DNA from: Planctomycetota bacterium
GTDB taxonomy: Bacteria; Planctomycetota; UBA8108; JACQVS01
Direction of reading: 5' to 3'
Length of the DNA stretch: 40,405 nucleotides
Assembly (NCBI GenBank): GCA_016209605.1
Contig: JACQVS010000053.1
Span: 1-40,405, forward strand
In this document: piece after piece, positions 1 to 7,408 of the stretch
How positions within the stretch are numbered: the stretch's first letter is position 1
How the letters are laid out: every line of letters starts with the position of its first letter
Program-made: the position numbers and the translations under genes
The notes under the pieces: model-generated
The model's input: only the letters and a program-made list of their open reading frames with translations
Database searches by the model: none
What the model was told of the DNA's origin: nothing

Positions 1-46
1 AGGTTGAAAAAAATTTTTGAGGATCTACCTCCCATGGAATCTTCAG

Positions 47-62
47 CCGGTAAAATTACCGG
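47..62. promoter_or_regulatory. Perfect inverted repeat, candidate operator 1
   Basis: The sequence CCGGTAAAATTACCGG is a perfect 7-bp inverted repeat around a 2-bp centre. It lies five bases from a second palindrome (68-85), which suggests a regulatory region rather than chance. The target could be the cytochrome operon starting at 550 or a gene off the left edge. The binding protein is unknown. Confidence 0.4.
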
Positions 63-67
63 AATCG

Positions 68-85
68 TTGTGAAAAATTTCACAA
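68..85. promoter_or_regulatory. CRP/FNR-family-type operator, candidate operator 2
   Basis: TTGTGAAAAATTTCACAA is a perfect 8-bp inverted repeat with a 2-bp centre. It contains TGTGA-N6-TCACA (69-84), the exact half-site and spacing recognised by many CRP/FNR-superfamily dimers. The site is about 465 bp upstream of the respiratory operon, which is far for direct activation, so it may instead serve a divergent gene left of the window or a promoter in the 90-420 region. That it is a regulator site is inference; the palindrome itself is seen directly. Confidence 0.5.
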
Positions 86-420
86 AGTTGGTATGGTTTG
101 CACCGCCAGCCGCCCCTGTCCTGGGATGGCCGCGGACCCCCAGGCTCGGAATCTGCAACCGCTGGAAACCCTGAATATTTTGATTTCCCCCGAAGGAAAT
201 CCGCCTGGCGTGCCGACTCTTTAAAAATCACCGGTTTTTCTCGTGGTTTCGATGGTTAGAACCCGGACTGTGGATAATCTTTCGTGAAAAGGGGGAATTT
301 TCCACGTATTTTTGTAAAAATTCTCTATTCTCTTTTCTTCAAAAGGACCGCTCCCAGCGATTCATGGGGATTTTTCCGTGGAATGGGATTTGCTCCCTAT
401 TACCGTCAAACTTCTTGTTG
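86..420. other. AT-rich non-coding leader region
   Basis: No convincing gene is visible here; the short open frames on both strands lack family resemblance and start signals. The stretch is markedly richer in A+T than the rest of the window from about 230 to 410. It includes TGTGGATAA at 269-277, whose complement TTATCCACA matches the DnaA-box consensus, and a diverged TTTTCCACG around 298. Two boxes are too few to call an origin. I could not identify a consensus promoter with confidence. Confidence 0.4.
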
Positions 421-421
421 G

Positions 422-523
422 CCGGTTGAGCCTCCCCGAGGGAGGTCATCCCGCGGCCCTGCTGGTTAAAGGGCGGGGCGCGGGCGCCAAAAATCCCCCC
501 GTGGGGCCAGATCGCTCAACCAG
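422..523 (+). ncRNA. Candidate structured 5' leader RNA of the cytochrome operon
   Basis: A long-range stem GGTTGAGC (424-431) / GCTCAACC (514-521) encloses three local hairpins. The first is CCTCCC-CGA-GGGAGG (431-445), competing for one base with the outer stem. The second is a two-part helix CCCGCG/CGCGGG (450-455 with 479-484) continued by GCCC/GGGC (456-459 with 471-474) around an 11-nt loop with GGTTAAA. The third is CCCC/GGGG (495-498 with 503-506). The closing stem ends about 27 nt before the ATG at 550, so refolding could affect translation. It does not match the GEMM, cobalamin or molybdenum-cofactor riboswitch signatures I know. The pairing is seen; function as an RNA is inferred. 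Confidence 0.3.
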
Positions 524-549
524 CACTCTTTCGACCGGAGATCTCAGAA

Positions 550-1944
550 ATGGCTGGTTTGTCGACGATCATCGCCATCGTGTCCCCTCTCTTCCTGCCA
601 GCCTTCGCCGCGGCCGGAGATCTCCCTCCCGCGGCGCCGGACGCCTCCAAAAAGGCCGAAGAAGTCCGCTGTTTGAACGAGGCCTGCCATTCCGAGCTGA
701 ACCGGAAGCCGTTCCTCCACACCCCCGTCAGCCGGGAAAAATGCCAGGTCTGCCACCTTGCCGAGACGCCCCTCGGGCCGGCGAACCCTGAAAGCAAAGC
801 ATGTGTCGCCAAATGGAAATTGAAGCGGCCCGAACAGGAACTTTGCACCGCTTGTCATCCCCAGTCCCAGAAAAATTTCGTCCACGCTCCCGTCAGCGAG
901 GGGAAGTGCTCGAGCTGCCACGACGCCCATCAGTCGGACTGGGCTCATCTCCTCCGCCGCGAGCCTTCCAGAGACCTGTGCCTGGAATGCCATCAGAAGA
1001 ACGACTTCCTCAACCGCAAGCATGTCCACGCTCCCGCCAAGGAAGGAGCTTGCATCTTGTGCCACGAGGCTCACTCCTCCTGGAAGCGGGGACTCCTCGT
1101 GGCCGAGGGATCGGAGCTGTGCTCCTCCTGCCATCGGGAAGTCCAGGAGGACTTCGACGCGGCGAACTACCAGCATCCCCCCGTCAAGGAAGACTGCTCC
1201 CGATGCCATGATGCGCACTCCTCGGATCATCCTTACCAATTGCGCGGCGAGAAGGAGCTTTGCCTCGATTGCCACAAAAATATCGGGGAGCGCTTGGCCA
1301 AGGCCGCTCTGGTTCACGGGGCCCTTGACCAGGAAGGCGGCTGCCACAAGTGCCACAGCGGGCACTCCAGCCGGTATGCCAATTTGCTCAAGCGCCCGCC
1401 TCTGGACAGCTGCCTCGAGTGCCATGACCGGCCGGTGGAGGCCGCCGACGGGGCGCTGCTCGCCAATATCGCCGATCAGCTGGCGAAGAATCCGTATTTC
1501 CACGGACCGGTCCGGAGAGCCGACTGCTCGGCCTGCCACGACCCCCACGCCGGCTCGAACTTCCGCCTGCTCCGCCACGACTACCCGCGCCAGTTTTACC
1601 TGCCGGAGTTCAACCTGGAGAGCTACGGGCTCTGCTTCCAGTGCCATCTGCCGCAGCTGGTCCTGGTGGAGAAAGGCTACCGGATCACCCGCTTTGAAAA
1701 CGGCGATGTGAACCTTCACTACGCCCACGTCCACCGGGAAAAGAGCCGCACCTGCCGGGCCTGCCACCACGAGCACGCCAGCGCCACCCCGGACCACATC
1801 CGGGAGAGCTTCGTCTTTGGAGGCTGGCTGGATGCGCCGGTCAAGTTCGAGCGGCTCCCGGATGGGGGTGCCTGCACGCCGGCATGCCATCCCAGGCATG
1901 AATACCACCGCGGGACCAAGGAGCCCGTTCCGGTCACGAAATGA
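550..1944 (+). CDS. Secreted multihaem cytochrome c (about 15 haem sites)
   Basis: A 464-residue exported cytochrome. An N-terminal signal peptide (about residues 1-23, ending AFAAAG) precedes 13 CXXCH motifs arranged mostly as the doubled-CXXCH pairs of this family. An early CX4CH (CLNEACH) and a final CX3CH (CTPACH) could bring the total to 15 haems. It probably carries electrons on the periplasmic side to or from the bc-type complex encoded downstream. The start has GGAG about 10 nt upstream. A paralogue with the same motif layout, including both irregular sites, is encoded at 7383-9074. Physiological partner and substrate cannot be read from sequence. Confidence 0.9.
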   Translation: MAGLSTIIAIVSPLFLPAFAAAGDLPPAAPDASKKAEEVRCLNEACHSELNRKPFLHTPVSREKCQVCHLAETPLGPANPESKACVAKWKLKRPEQELCTACHPQSQKNFVHAPVSEGKCSSCHDAHQSDWAHLLRREPSRDLCLECHQKNDFLNRKHVHAPAKEGACILCHEAHSSWKRGLLVAEGSELCSSCHREVQEDFDAANYQHPPVKEDCSRCHDAHSSDHPYQLRGEKELCLDCHKNIGERLAKAALVHGALDQEGGCHKCHSGHSSRYANLLKRPPLDSCLECHDRPVEAADGALLANIADQLAKNPYFHGPVRRADCSACHDPHAGSNFRLLRHDYPRQFYLPEFNLESYGLCFQCHLPQLVLVEKGYRITRFENGDVNLHYAHVHREKSRTCRACHHEHASATPDHIRESFVFGGWLDAPVKFERLPDGGACTPACHPRHEYHRGTKEPVPVTK

Positions 1945-1961
1945 TTCGGAGAGTGTGAACC

Positions 1962-3017
1962 ATGAGAAAATACTATAATGCGGGCTTCGCCCGCAATACA
2001 GCCCTCCTTTCGCTGCTGCTCATCCTGGCTCCGATGCAATCGCTCTTGGCCCTTCTCAAGGAAGGTTCCAAGGCCCCGGCGTGGGAGCTGGCGGATCTCT
2101 CCGGAAAAAGCCGCCAGAGCGCCCGCGTCGAGAATGAGGTCGAGATGCTAATTTTCGGCGAGCTGAATCACCCCAACACCATCCAGGCGGTCAAGGACCT
2201 CCGGCAGCTCCTCAAATCTACCCCTTTCGACAGCTTGAAGGTCCGCCTCTTCCTCATCATCGGCAGCCCGGACCCCGCCGCCAAGATCCACCAGCTGCTC
2301 GATGAAGCCAAACTGGATCCGGCGCCCCTCGTGCTCCGCGATCCCAAGCTCCAGGTTTTCGAAAAATACGATGTCAAGGTCATCCCCAGCTTGTTCTTGA
2401 TCAATCCCGATGGGATCATCACCCTGGCGCTGAGCGGCTATCCTTTCGACTTCGTGGACCTGGCCTCAAGCGGCATCCTCGCCGCGTTGAAAAAGGGAGA
2501 GGTGAAGCTGGCCAAATCAACGGCCGCAACGGGCCGCGAAGGGGCCTCGACCCTTGAAGAGCTGGAGGCCCACCGCCATCTGCTCCTGGCGAGGGGCTTC
2601 GAGCGGCGCAAGCTCCTCGATCTGGCCAGGCAAAAGTACGAAGAGGCTCTGAAGCTCGCTCCCAGGCTCCTCGATGCCAAGCTCGGTCTCGCCGGCCTGC
2701 AATTTTCCCTCGGAGACCTGCAAAGCGCCGAAAAGCTCTACCAGGACATCCTGGCTGAAATTCCGAGATCCGTGGAAGCGGCGTTGGGGCTGGTCGAGAT
2801 CGCCATCCTGCGCAATCAACTGGGGCCGGCCCGGGAGCAGCTCCTCAAGCAAATCGCGGTGAATCCCCTGGACGCCCGCTGCTACTATCTCCTCGCCCAG
2901 ATCGAGGAGCGGCAAGGCAAGAAAGATGCTGCCCTGGCAGCCTACAAAAAGGTGGCCACCCTCCTGTTAGCCGATCGCGGCGTGCCTTATTTAATGAAAA
3001 CCGAAACCAAGGAGTAG
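1962..3017 (+). CDS. Thioredoxin-fold (TlpA/AhpC-like) TPR protein lacking the CXXC site
   Basis: A 351-residue exported or membrane-anchored protein. A hydrophobic N-terminus (about residues 12-31) is followed by a peroxiredoxin/TlpA-like thioredoxin fold: KEGSKAPAWEL opening, then VIPSLFLINPDG with the cis-proline region near residue 145. Where the redox CXXC would be expected the sequence reads GELNHPNT, so it is probably not a disulphide oxidoreductase. Residues from about 190 onward form TPR-like helical repeats (ARQKYEEALKLAP, AEKLYQDILAEIP). It sits 17 bp after the multihaem cytochrome and 6 bp before the Rieske gene, so a role in assembling or scaffolding the cytochrome complex is plausible. 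GGAGAG precedes the ATG. Confidence 0.75.
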   Translation: MRKYYNAGFARNTALLSLLLILAPMQSLLALLKEGSKAPAWELADLSGKSRQSARVENEVEMLIFGELNHPNTIQAVKDLRQLLKSTPFDSLKVRLFLIIGSPDPAAKIHQLLDEAKLDPAPLVLRDPKLQVFEKYDVKVIPSLFLINPDGIITLALSGYPFDFVDLASSGILAALKKGEVKLAKSTAATGREGASTLEELEAHRHLLLARGFERRKLLDLARQKYEEALKLAPRLLDAKLGLAGLQFSLGDLQSAEKLYQDILAEIPRSVEAALGLVEIAILRNQLGPAREQLLKQIAVNPLDARCYYLLAQIEERQGKKDAALAAYKKVATLLLADRGVPYLMKTETKE

Positions 3018-3023
3018 ACCGGC

Positions 3024-3458
3024 ATGATCGACCCGCAAAGCAACGACAATTCCGGGAGAAGGATCTTTTTCCGCAACTGTCTGGCCTGCATGGGCATGGT
3101 GGGCTCAGGCATGGTGGCGGCGCCGCTGGCCTCTTTTCTCCAGCGCCCCAACCGCCTGGAGGCGGACTCCACCATCCGCATCCCGATTGCCGACATCAAG
3201 GAGGATGAAGCGATTTACCGCGATTACATGGGGGCGCAGATCGTCATTTTGATCAATCAGGGGAAGCCTCTGGTTCTCAACGCCGCCTGCACTCATCTCG
3301 GCTGCCTGGTGCGCTGGGAGCATTCCAGCCGATCTTTCATCTGCCCGTGCCACGGCGCCATTTTCGATCAAGGCGGCAAGGTGGTGAAGGGCCCGACCAA
3401 TCAGCCGCTGGAGATCATTCCGGCGGAAGTCAAGGAGGGAGTTTTAATCATCGGGTGA
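3024..3458 (+). CDS. Rieske [2Fe-2S] subunit of a cytochrome bc/b6f-type complex
   Basis: A 144-residue Rieske protein with both cluster boxes intact: CTHLGC (near residue 88) and CPCHG (near residue 106), giving two Cys and two His ligands. The N-terminus has GRRIFFR followed by a hydrophobic stretch, the twin-arginine membrane anchor typical of Rieske proteins that Tat exports folded. The length suits a minimal bacterial b6f-type Rieske protein. AAGGAG lies upstream of the ATG. Cytochrome b6 starts 3 bp after the stop, so the subunits are co-translated. It accepts an electron from quinol at the Qo site and passes it to a c-type haem; the only candidates in this operon are the multihaem cytochromes. 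Confidence 0.93.
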   Translation: MIDPQSNDNSGRRIFFRNCLACMGMVGSGMVAAPLASFLQRPNRLEADSTIRIPIADIKEDEAIYRDYMGAQIVILINQGKPLVLNAACTHLGCLVRWEHSSRSFICPCHGAIFDQGGKVVKGPTNQPLEIIPAEVKEGVLIIG

Positions 3459-3461
3459 ATC

Positions 3462-4124
3462 ATGAAAGCCGCCATCAAAAAAACCTATCAATGGTTCGAC
3501 CAGAGGTATGAGTTCACTCCCCTTCTCGAGAAGAACGTCACCAGGAAGAAGGTGCCTTGCCATCTCACCTGGCCGGCCTGCTTCGGCGGCCTTTCCCTCT
3601 TTTGCTTCCTGGTGCAGATGTTCACCGGGGCGCTCCTCATGATGTACTACAAGCCCCAGCCGGACCAGGCCTTCGATAGCGTCATGTTCATCAAAAGCAA
3701 CGTCCAGATGGGCTGGCTGGTTCAGAGGATTCACGTGGTATCAGCCAATGTCATGATCCTGCTCGTGTTCATGCACATGTACCGCGTGGCTTACCGGAAG
3801 ATCTTCCGCTCGCCGAGAGAGCTTCACTGGGTGAGCGGGATCGTCCTGCTTCTTTTGACCCTGTGCATGGCGTTCACGGGTTATCTGCTCCCCTGGACCC
3901 AGCTGAGCTACTGGGGGGCCAAGGTGGGCACAGAGATCCCCAGCGCTGTGCCGTTCATCGGCAGCGCCATCGTGGAATGGGTGCGGCGGGGCCATTCCAT
4001 TTCCGGAGACACGCTGGGTTTCTTCTATGCCCTGCACGTGGCCATTTTGCCGGGAATCGTCATCCTGTTCATGGCCATGCACTTCATAATGATCCGCCGG
4101 ACGGGAATCAGCGAACCGCTATGA
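3462..4124 (+). CDS. petB: Cytochrome b6 (N-terminal cytochrome b)
   Basis: A 220-residue four-helix cytochrome b of the split b6 type. The bis-histidine ligand pairs for two b haems are visible as RIHVVSANVMILLVFMH in the second helix and ALHVAILPGIVILFMAMH in the fourth. A cysteine in PACFGG (near residue 44) aligns with the cyanobacterial b6 Cys that covalently holds haem ci, so the complex is probably b6f-like rather than bc1-like. It lies between the Rieske gene and subunit IV in one operon. Function: quinol oxidation and quinone reduction in the cytoplasmic membrane. Confidence 0.93.
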   Translation: MKAAIKKTYQWFDQRYEFTPLLEKNVTRKKVPCHLTWPACFGGLSLFCFLVQMFTGALLMMYYKPQPDQAFDSVMFIKSNVQMGWLVQRIHVVSANVMILLVFMHMYRVAYRKIFRSPRELHWVSGIVLLLLTLCMAFTGYLLPWTQLSYWGAKVGTEIPSAVPFIGSAIVEWVRRGHSISGDTLGFFYALHVAILPGIVILFMAMHFIMIRRTGISEPL

Positions 4125-4143
4125 ATAGAAAGGTCAGCAGGCC

Positions 4144-4710
4144 ATGAGCGTGGATTACTCGAAGAAATACAAGCCTCACCAGCTCGAGCCTTTTTTTCCA
4201 AATGAAATGATCAAGATGCTGGTTTCGGTGCTGGGGACCATGGCAGCCATCATGGCCATCGTCCTCCTCTTCCCGGAGGCGGCCGAGGAGCCGGCCAATC
4301 CCAGGGTCACTCCCCCCCACATCAAGCCGGAATGGTACTTCCTGGCCGTTTACCAGTATCTCAAGCTCATGCCGCCGACCTTGCTGGGAATCTCCGGAAA
4401 GATCCTGGGAGTGATGTCCCAGGGGGCGGTCTTCCTGGTTCTTCTGACCGTGCCCTTCTGGTACCGGAAAAGGAGCGGGAGGCCGCCGGGTCCGGTTTAC
4501 CATGTGGCGGTGACGCTGATTCTCCTCGTCTTCCTGGCTCTGACCTTGTGGGGCCTGTGGCCATCGGACAGCGAGGGGAATCTCGTGCCCTTGGTGGAAT
4601 ATTATCATGAGCACCATCTTTTCATCTTGTCCCTCATCGGCATGGTCATCTTCTTCTATAGCATGCTCTGGTGGGAGCATCTGGAAATCAAGAAGCGCTG
4701 GTATGAATAA
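4144..4710 (+). CDS. petD: Cytochrome b6f subunit IV-like (C-terminal cytochrome b)
   Basis: A 188-residue membrane protein with three to four hydrophobic helices and the Qo-site motif PEWYFL (near residue 63). This matches the C-terminal half of cytochrome b, encoded separately as in b6f complexes. The N-terminal segment HQLEPFFPNEM is typical of subunit IV. Its last codons overlap the start of the pentahaem cytochrome gene by 8 bp. AGG precedes the ATG. It completes the quinol oxidation pocket together with the petB-like subunit. Confidence 0.9.
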   Translation: MSVDYSKKYKPHQLEPFFPNEMIKMLVSVLGTMAAIMAIVLLFPEAAEEPANPRVTPPHIKPEWYFLAVYQYLKLMPPTLLGISGKILGVMSQGAVFLVLLTVPFWYRKRSGRPPGPVYHVAVTLILLVFLALTLWGLWPSDSEGNLVPLVEYYHEHHLFILSLIGMVIFFYSMLWWEHLEIKKRWYE

Positions 4711-5620
4711 AGCAATCCTGCTCATAACCTCGATCGTTCTGGCGAGCTCGAGTCCGGCCGCGGCGGAAGACCAGAGCCTGGCCCATGCTAAAACTCCCAA
4801 AACCCCGGTGGAAGCCTACCCCAAGAACGGCTGCATCGCCTGTCATGCTTCCTTGCCCGGCAAGCTGAGCCAGGCCGTTCAGGACTGGTCGGCCAGCATT
4901 CACTTCCAGAACCAGATCACTTGCGACAGCTGCCACGGCGGCGATCCCGACATTGCCGGCCAGCCGGACAACCGGCAAGCCATCGATTCGGCGCATCACA
5001 GCTTGAAGGGCTTCATCCATCGCCCCAAGCCTGCCAGCAAGGTTTCCTACTTCTGCGGCAAGTGCCACGTCGCCATCATGGAAAAGCATCTCGGCTCGCC
5101 GCACGGGGAAAACACCCACCCCACTTGCATCTACTGCCACGGCCATCACGACATCCACTCGCCAACCACCGGCATCATCAACACGGAGCGGTGCACGGTC
5201 TGCCATGACTTCAAGACCGCAGAAAGGATCAAAGGCCTCCTGGAAGACACCGAGGCGCAGATCCAGAAGATTGCCGAGCAGGCCAAGTGGCTCGAGAAGC
5301 ACGGCTACAAGAACCTGGCCCTGGAAGAGATGCACGAGCACAGCAAAGGAACGGTGACCCAGCTGCGCATCGCCTTCCACAGCTTCAACCTCCGCGACAT
5401 CAACAATTTCACCAACCAGATCACCACCGTCGCGGAGCAAACCGTCCGGACCGTGGACCTCATCCAGAATAAGAGCCAAGCGGCGGAGTTCCAGACCTTG
5501 ATCGGCCTGGGAGTGACGGTGTACCTGTTCCTCTTCGCGGTCTTCCTGATGGGGTACAAGCGGCATTTCCTGAACCACCACGGCTCGGCGAAATCGAAAT
5601 CAGGAGGTTTTGCTAATTAA
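4703..5620 (+). CDS. Membrane-anchored pentahaem cytochrome c
   Basis: A 305-residue protein beginning at the ATG at 4703, which overlaps the subunit IV stop and gives a good signal peptide (MNKAILLITSIVLASSS...AAAE). Five CXXCH motifs (CIACH, CDSCH, CGKCH, CIYCH, CTVCH) lie in the N-terminal half. A helical, probably coiled segment follows, then a C-terminal transmembrane helix (LGVTVYLFLFAVFLMG) and a short basic tail. It most likely replaces cytochrome f or c1 as the haem-c subunit of the complex, since no cytochrome f or c1 gene is present in the operon. That role is inferred from position and the membrane anchor. Confidence 0.85.
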   Translation: MNKAILLITSIVLASSSPAAAEDQSLAHAKTPKTPVEAYPKNGCIACHASLPGKLSQAVQDWSASIHFQNQITCDSCHGGDPDIAGQPDNRQAIDSAHHSLKGFIHRPKPASKVSYFCGKCHVAIMEKHLGSPHGENTHPTCIYCHGHHDIHSPTTGIINTERCTVCHDFKTAERIKGLLEDTEAQIQKIAEQAKWLEKHGYKNLALEEMHEHSKGTVTQLRIAFHSFNLRDINNFTNQITTVAEQTVRTVDLIQNKSQAAEFQTLIGLGVTVYLFLFAVFLMGYKRHFLNHHGSAKSKSGGFAN

Positions 5621-5647
5621 TTCTTAAGTCGCCAGCCGCCTGGGTGG

Positions 5648-7408
5648 TTACCGGATGAATTTGCACTGCCAGTTGGCCGGCCAGGCGGGCCAGAAGACCA
5701 GCAGCGCCTTCCCCATCAAGTTGCGCTCGGGAACCGTTCCCCACATGCGGCTGTCGAAGGAGTTGGGGCTGTTGTCGCCGCAGGCGAAGTAGCCGTTCTC
5801 GCCATCCGCGCCCACCGACTCGATCTTCCTGGCCGGATCGGGGGATCCCACTCCAGGAGCGTAGTAAACGTCGCGGAAGACTTGCAAGGCTTCCAGCTCG
5901 GCGCGGACGCCGCCGGCGAGGAGGAGCAGGTAATGCTCGTTCTCCGAGCGCAGCACCGGCGAGCCGCTGGAGTACTCGAGGGCCAGGATTTCCTTGCCGT
6001 CAAGCCGCACCGCCACGCGGTCGTCGACGTTTTCGAACTCCAGGCGGGAGGGGATGGAGAGCGGCAGCGCCGCGGCGGCTTCCGCTCTCTCCGCCGCCAA
6101 CGGCTCCGGAGGTTCCCGGTCCGGCGAGTGCCGGAAGCGGGCGGCGAACAGCCCCTCGCCGCCCTCGGCGGGAAGCCGGCGCAGCGCTGCCGGCCGCCGG
6201 GAGTCGGCCTGGCCCACGGGCACGCGGAACTGGTATGCGAAGCTGCCGTCGCGGATCTCGCCGCCGATCCAGCCTTCCCCCTCGAGAGGACGAACGGTGA
6301 AGGCGAGCTTCTTGTCGCCGACCTCGGCACGGCCGTAGCCCGCCGCCCCGGATGGGGCGAGGAGGTTGTAATTGTAAAAATCCACCGAGCGGCGGTTGAA
6401 CTTGAGAATGGCAACGGGGTCTCGGAGATCCTCCTTCGGGTGGCCCTCGGGCCGCAAGGCCTCGACCGTCCAGCGCAGGAGTGGCGGCGACCACTGCCAC
6501 CGAGGCGATGGATTGCCGCCGCTCCCTTGCTCGAAGGCCTCTCTCCAGGCCGGCTCCGGATTGTAGCCGCGCTCCGCCACGCTCGAGTCGGCGAGCCTGG
6601 TCCACAAGTTCTCCTGAACTTCCGGGCGCTCCGCCTTGCGCTCGATATGCCTCTGGCTTTCGCCGGGACCCTGCACGTAGAGATCGCCGCCCTGGATCCA
6701 GACCGTCTCCCCCGGCAGCCCCAGGAGCCTTTTGATGTAATTTCTCACCTCGTTCATCTGGAAGACGATCACGTCCCAGCGCCGCGGCTTGCCCACGCGG
6801 TAGGCGAACTTGTTCACCAGAATCTTGTGCCCGCCGGTAAGGTTGGATTTCTCGATGACTTCCTTGAAGCGGAACTGGCACAGTGGGCATTCGAAGGCCA
6901 GGTCATCTCCCTGGGCAATGACCGCCTGCTCCTGGAAATCGCCCGCTTCACCTTGCCACCGGCAGCCGCACTCGGGGCGGCCGCAGATGAGCAAGGACTT
7001 TCCAGGGGCAAGCGGCTGACCAGGATCGGCCGCGTCATAAGCGCGATGATGGCGGACCTTGCACTTGAGACAGCTTCCCAGGTAGACCATCCGCCGCTGA
7101 TACGGCATGTTGAGCTTGCCGGTCTCGAGATCGGTCCTCAATCCGACGTTGAACTCGGTGTCGCAGTTGGGGCAGGAGACCCAGGCGTGGATTCCGAAAA
7201 GCGTGGGCGCCATCGAGCCGGTGGGGATTTCAAAGGCTTCGACGCTGAAGTGGCGGATGATCAAGGCCAGAATGACGGCGACGATGAGGGCCTCAAGGTT
7301 TTCCCGAAGCGTCCCATAAGGGCTCTTGGAAACGGAAGGGGGACCTGGCGGCGCCTCGGCGTCCGGCGGGGAGGGGCTGGAGCTATCTAGGCTTTCCTTC
7401 TTCGCCAT
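5648..7408 (-). CDS. lepB: Signal peptidase I with zinc-ribbon inserts
   Basis: A 586-residue S26 signal peptidase, more than twice the usual bacterial length. The catalytic serine lies in PTGSMAPTL (about residue 65), the general-base lysine in NYIKRLLGLPGE (about 226), and the C-terminal GDNSPNSFDSRMWG box is intact. Between Ser and Lys are cysteine pairs (CPNC, CLKC, CGRPEC, CPLC) forming two probable zinc ribbons, and a beta-rich insert of about 300 residues precedes the GDNSPNS box. This architecture is known from Planctomycetota. One membrane helix (about 39-52) anchors it. I chose the ATG at 7408, just after AAGG; an upstream start at 7453 would overlap the cytochrome gene further. Confidence 0.9.
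   Translation of the reverse strand: MAKKESLDSSSPSPPDAEAPPGPPSVSKSPYGTLRENLEALIVAVILALIIRHFSVEAFEIPTGSMAPTLFGIHAWVSCPNCDTEFNVGLRTDLETGKLNMPYQRRMVYLGSCLKCKVRHHRAYDAADPGQPLAPGKSLLICGRPECGCRWQGEAGDFQEQAVIAQGDDLAFECPLCQFRFKEVIEKSNLTGGHKILVNKFAYRVGKPRRWDVIVFQMNEVRNYIKRLLGLPGETVWIQGGDLYVQGPGESQRHIERKAERPEVQENLWTRLADSSVAERGYNPEPAWREAFEQGSGGNPSPRWQWSPPLLRWTVEALRPEGHPKEDLRDPVAILKFNRRSVDFYNYNLLAPSGAAGYGRAEVGDKKLAFTVRPLEGEGWIGGEIRDGSFAYQFRVPVGQADSRRPAALRRLPAEGGEGLFAARFRHSPDREPPEPLAAERAEAAAALPLSIPSRLEFENVDDRVAVRLDGKEILALEYSSGSPVLRSENEHYLLLLAGGVRAELEALQVFRDVYYAPGVGSPDPARKIESVGADGENGYFACGDNSPNSFDSRMWGTVPERNLMGKALLVFWPAWPANWQCKFIR

Noticed and set aside
269..306. Replication origin suggested by a perfect DnaA box and an AT-rich stretch
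   Set aside because: Only one perfect and one diverged box are visible and none of the genes that usually flank an origin is nearby.
424..523. Possible selenocysteine tRNA, because of the 8-bp closing stem and about 98-nt length
   Set aside because: There is no T-arm with TTCGA before the 3' side of the stem and no recognisable anticodon arm, so the tRNA fold is not supported.
422..523. c-di-GMP (GEMM) riboswitch, which often precedes multihaem cytochrome genes
   Set aside because: The conserved GEMM core sequences and tetraloop/receptor pattern are not present.
544..1908. Long minus-strand open frame opposite the first multihaem cytochrome
   Set aside because: It is antisense to a gene with clear CXXCH motifs, has no family resemblance and reflects high G+C codon bias.
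5882..7390. Long plus-strand open frame opposite lepB (502 codons)
   Set aside because: It mirrors the signal peptidase reading frame, has no recognisable domain and no start signal; a G+C-driven shadow.
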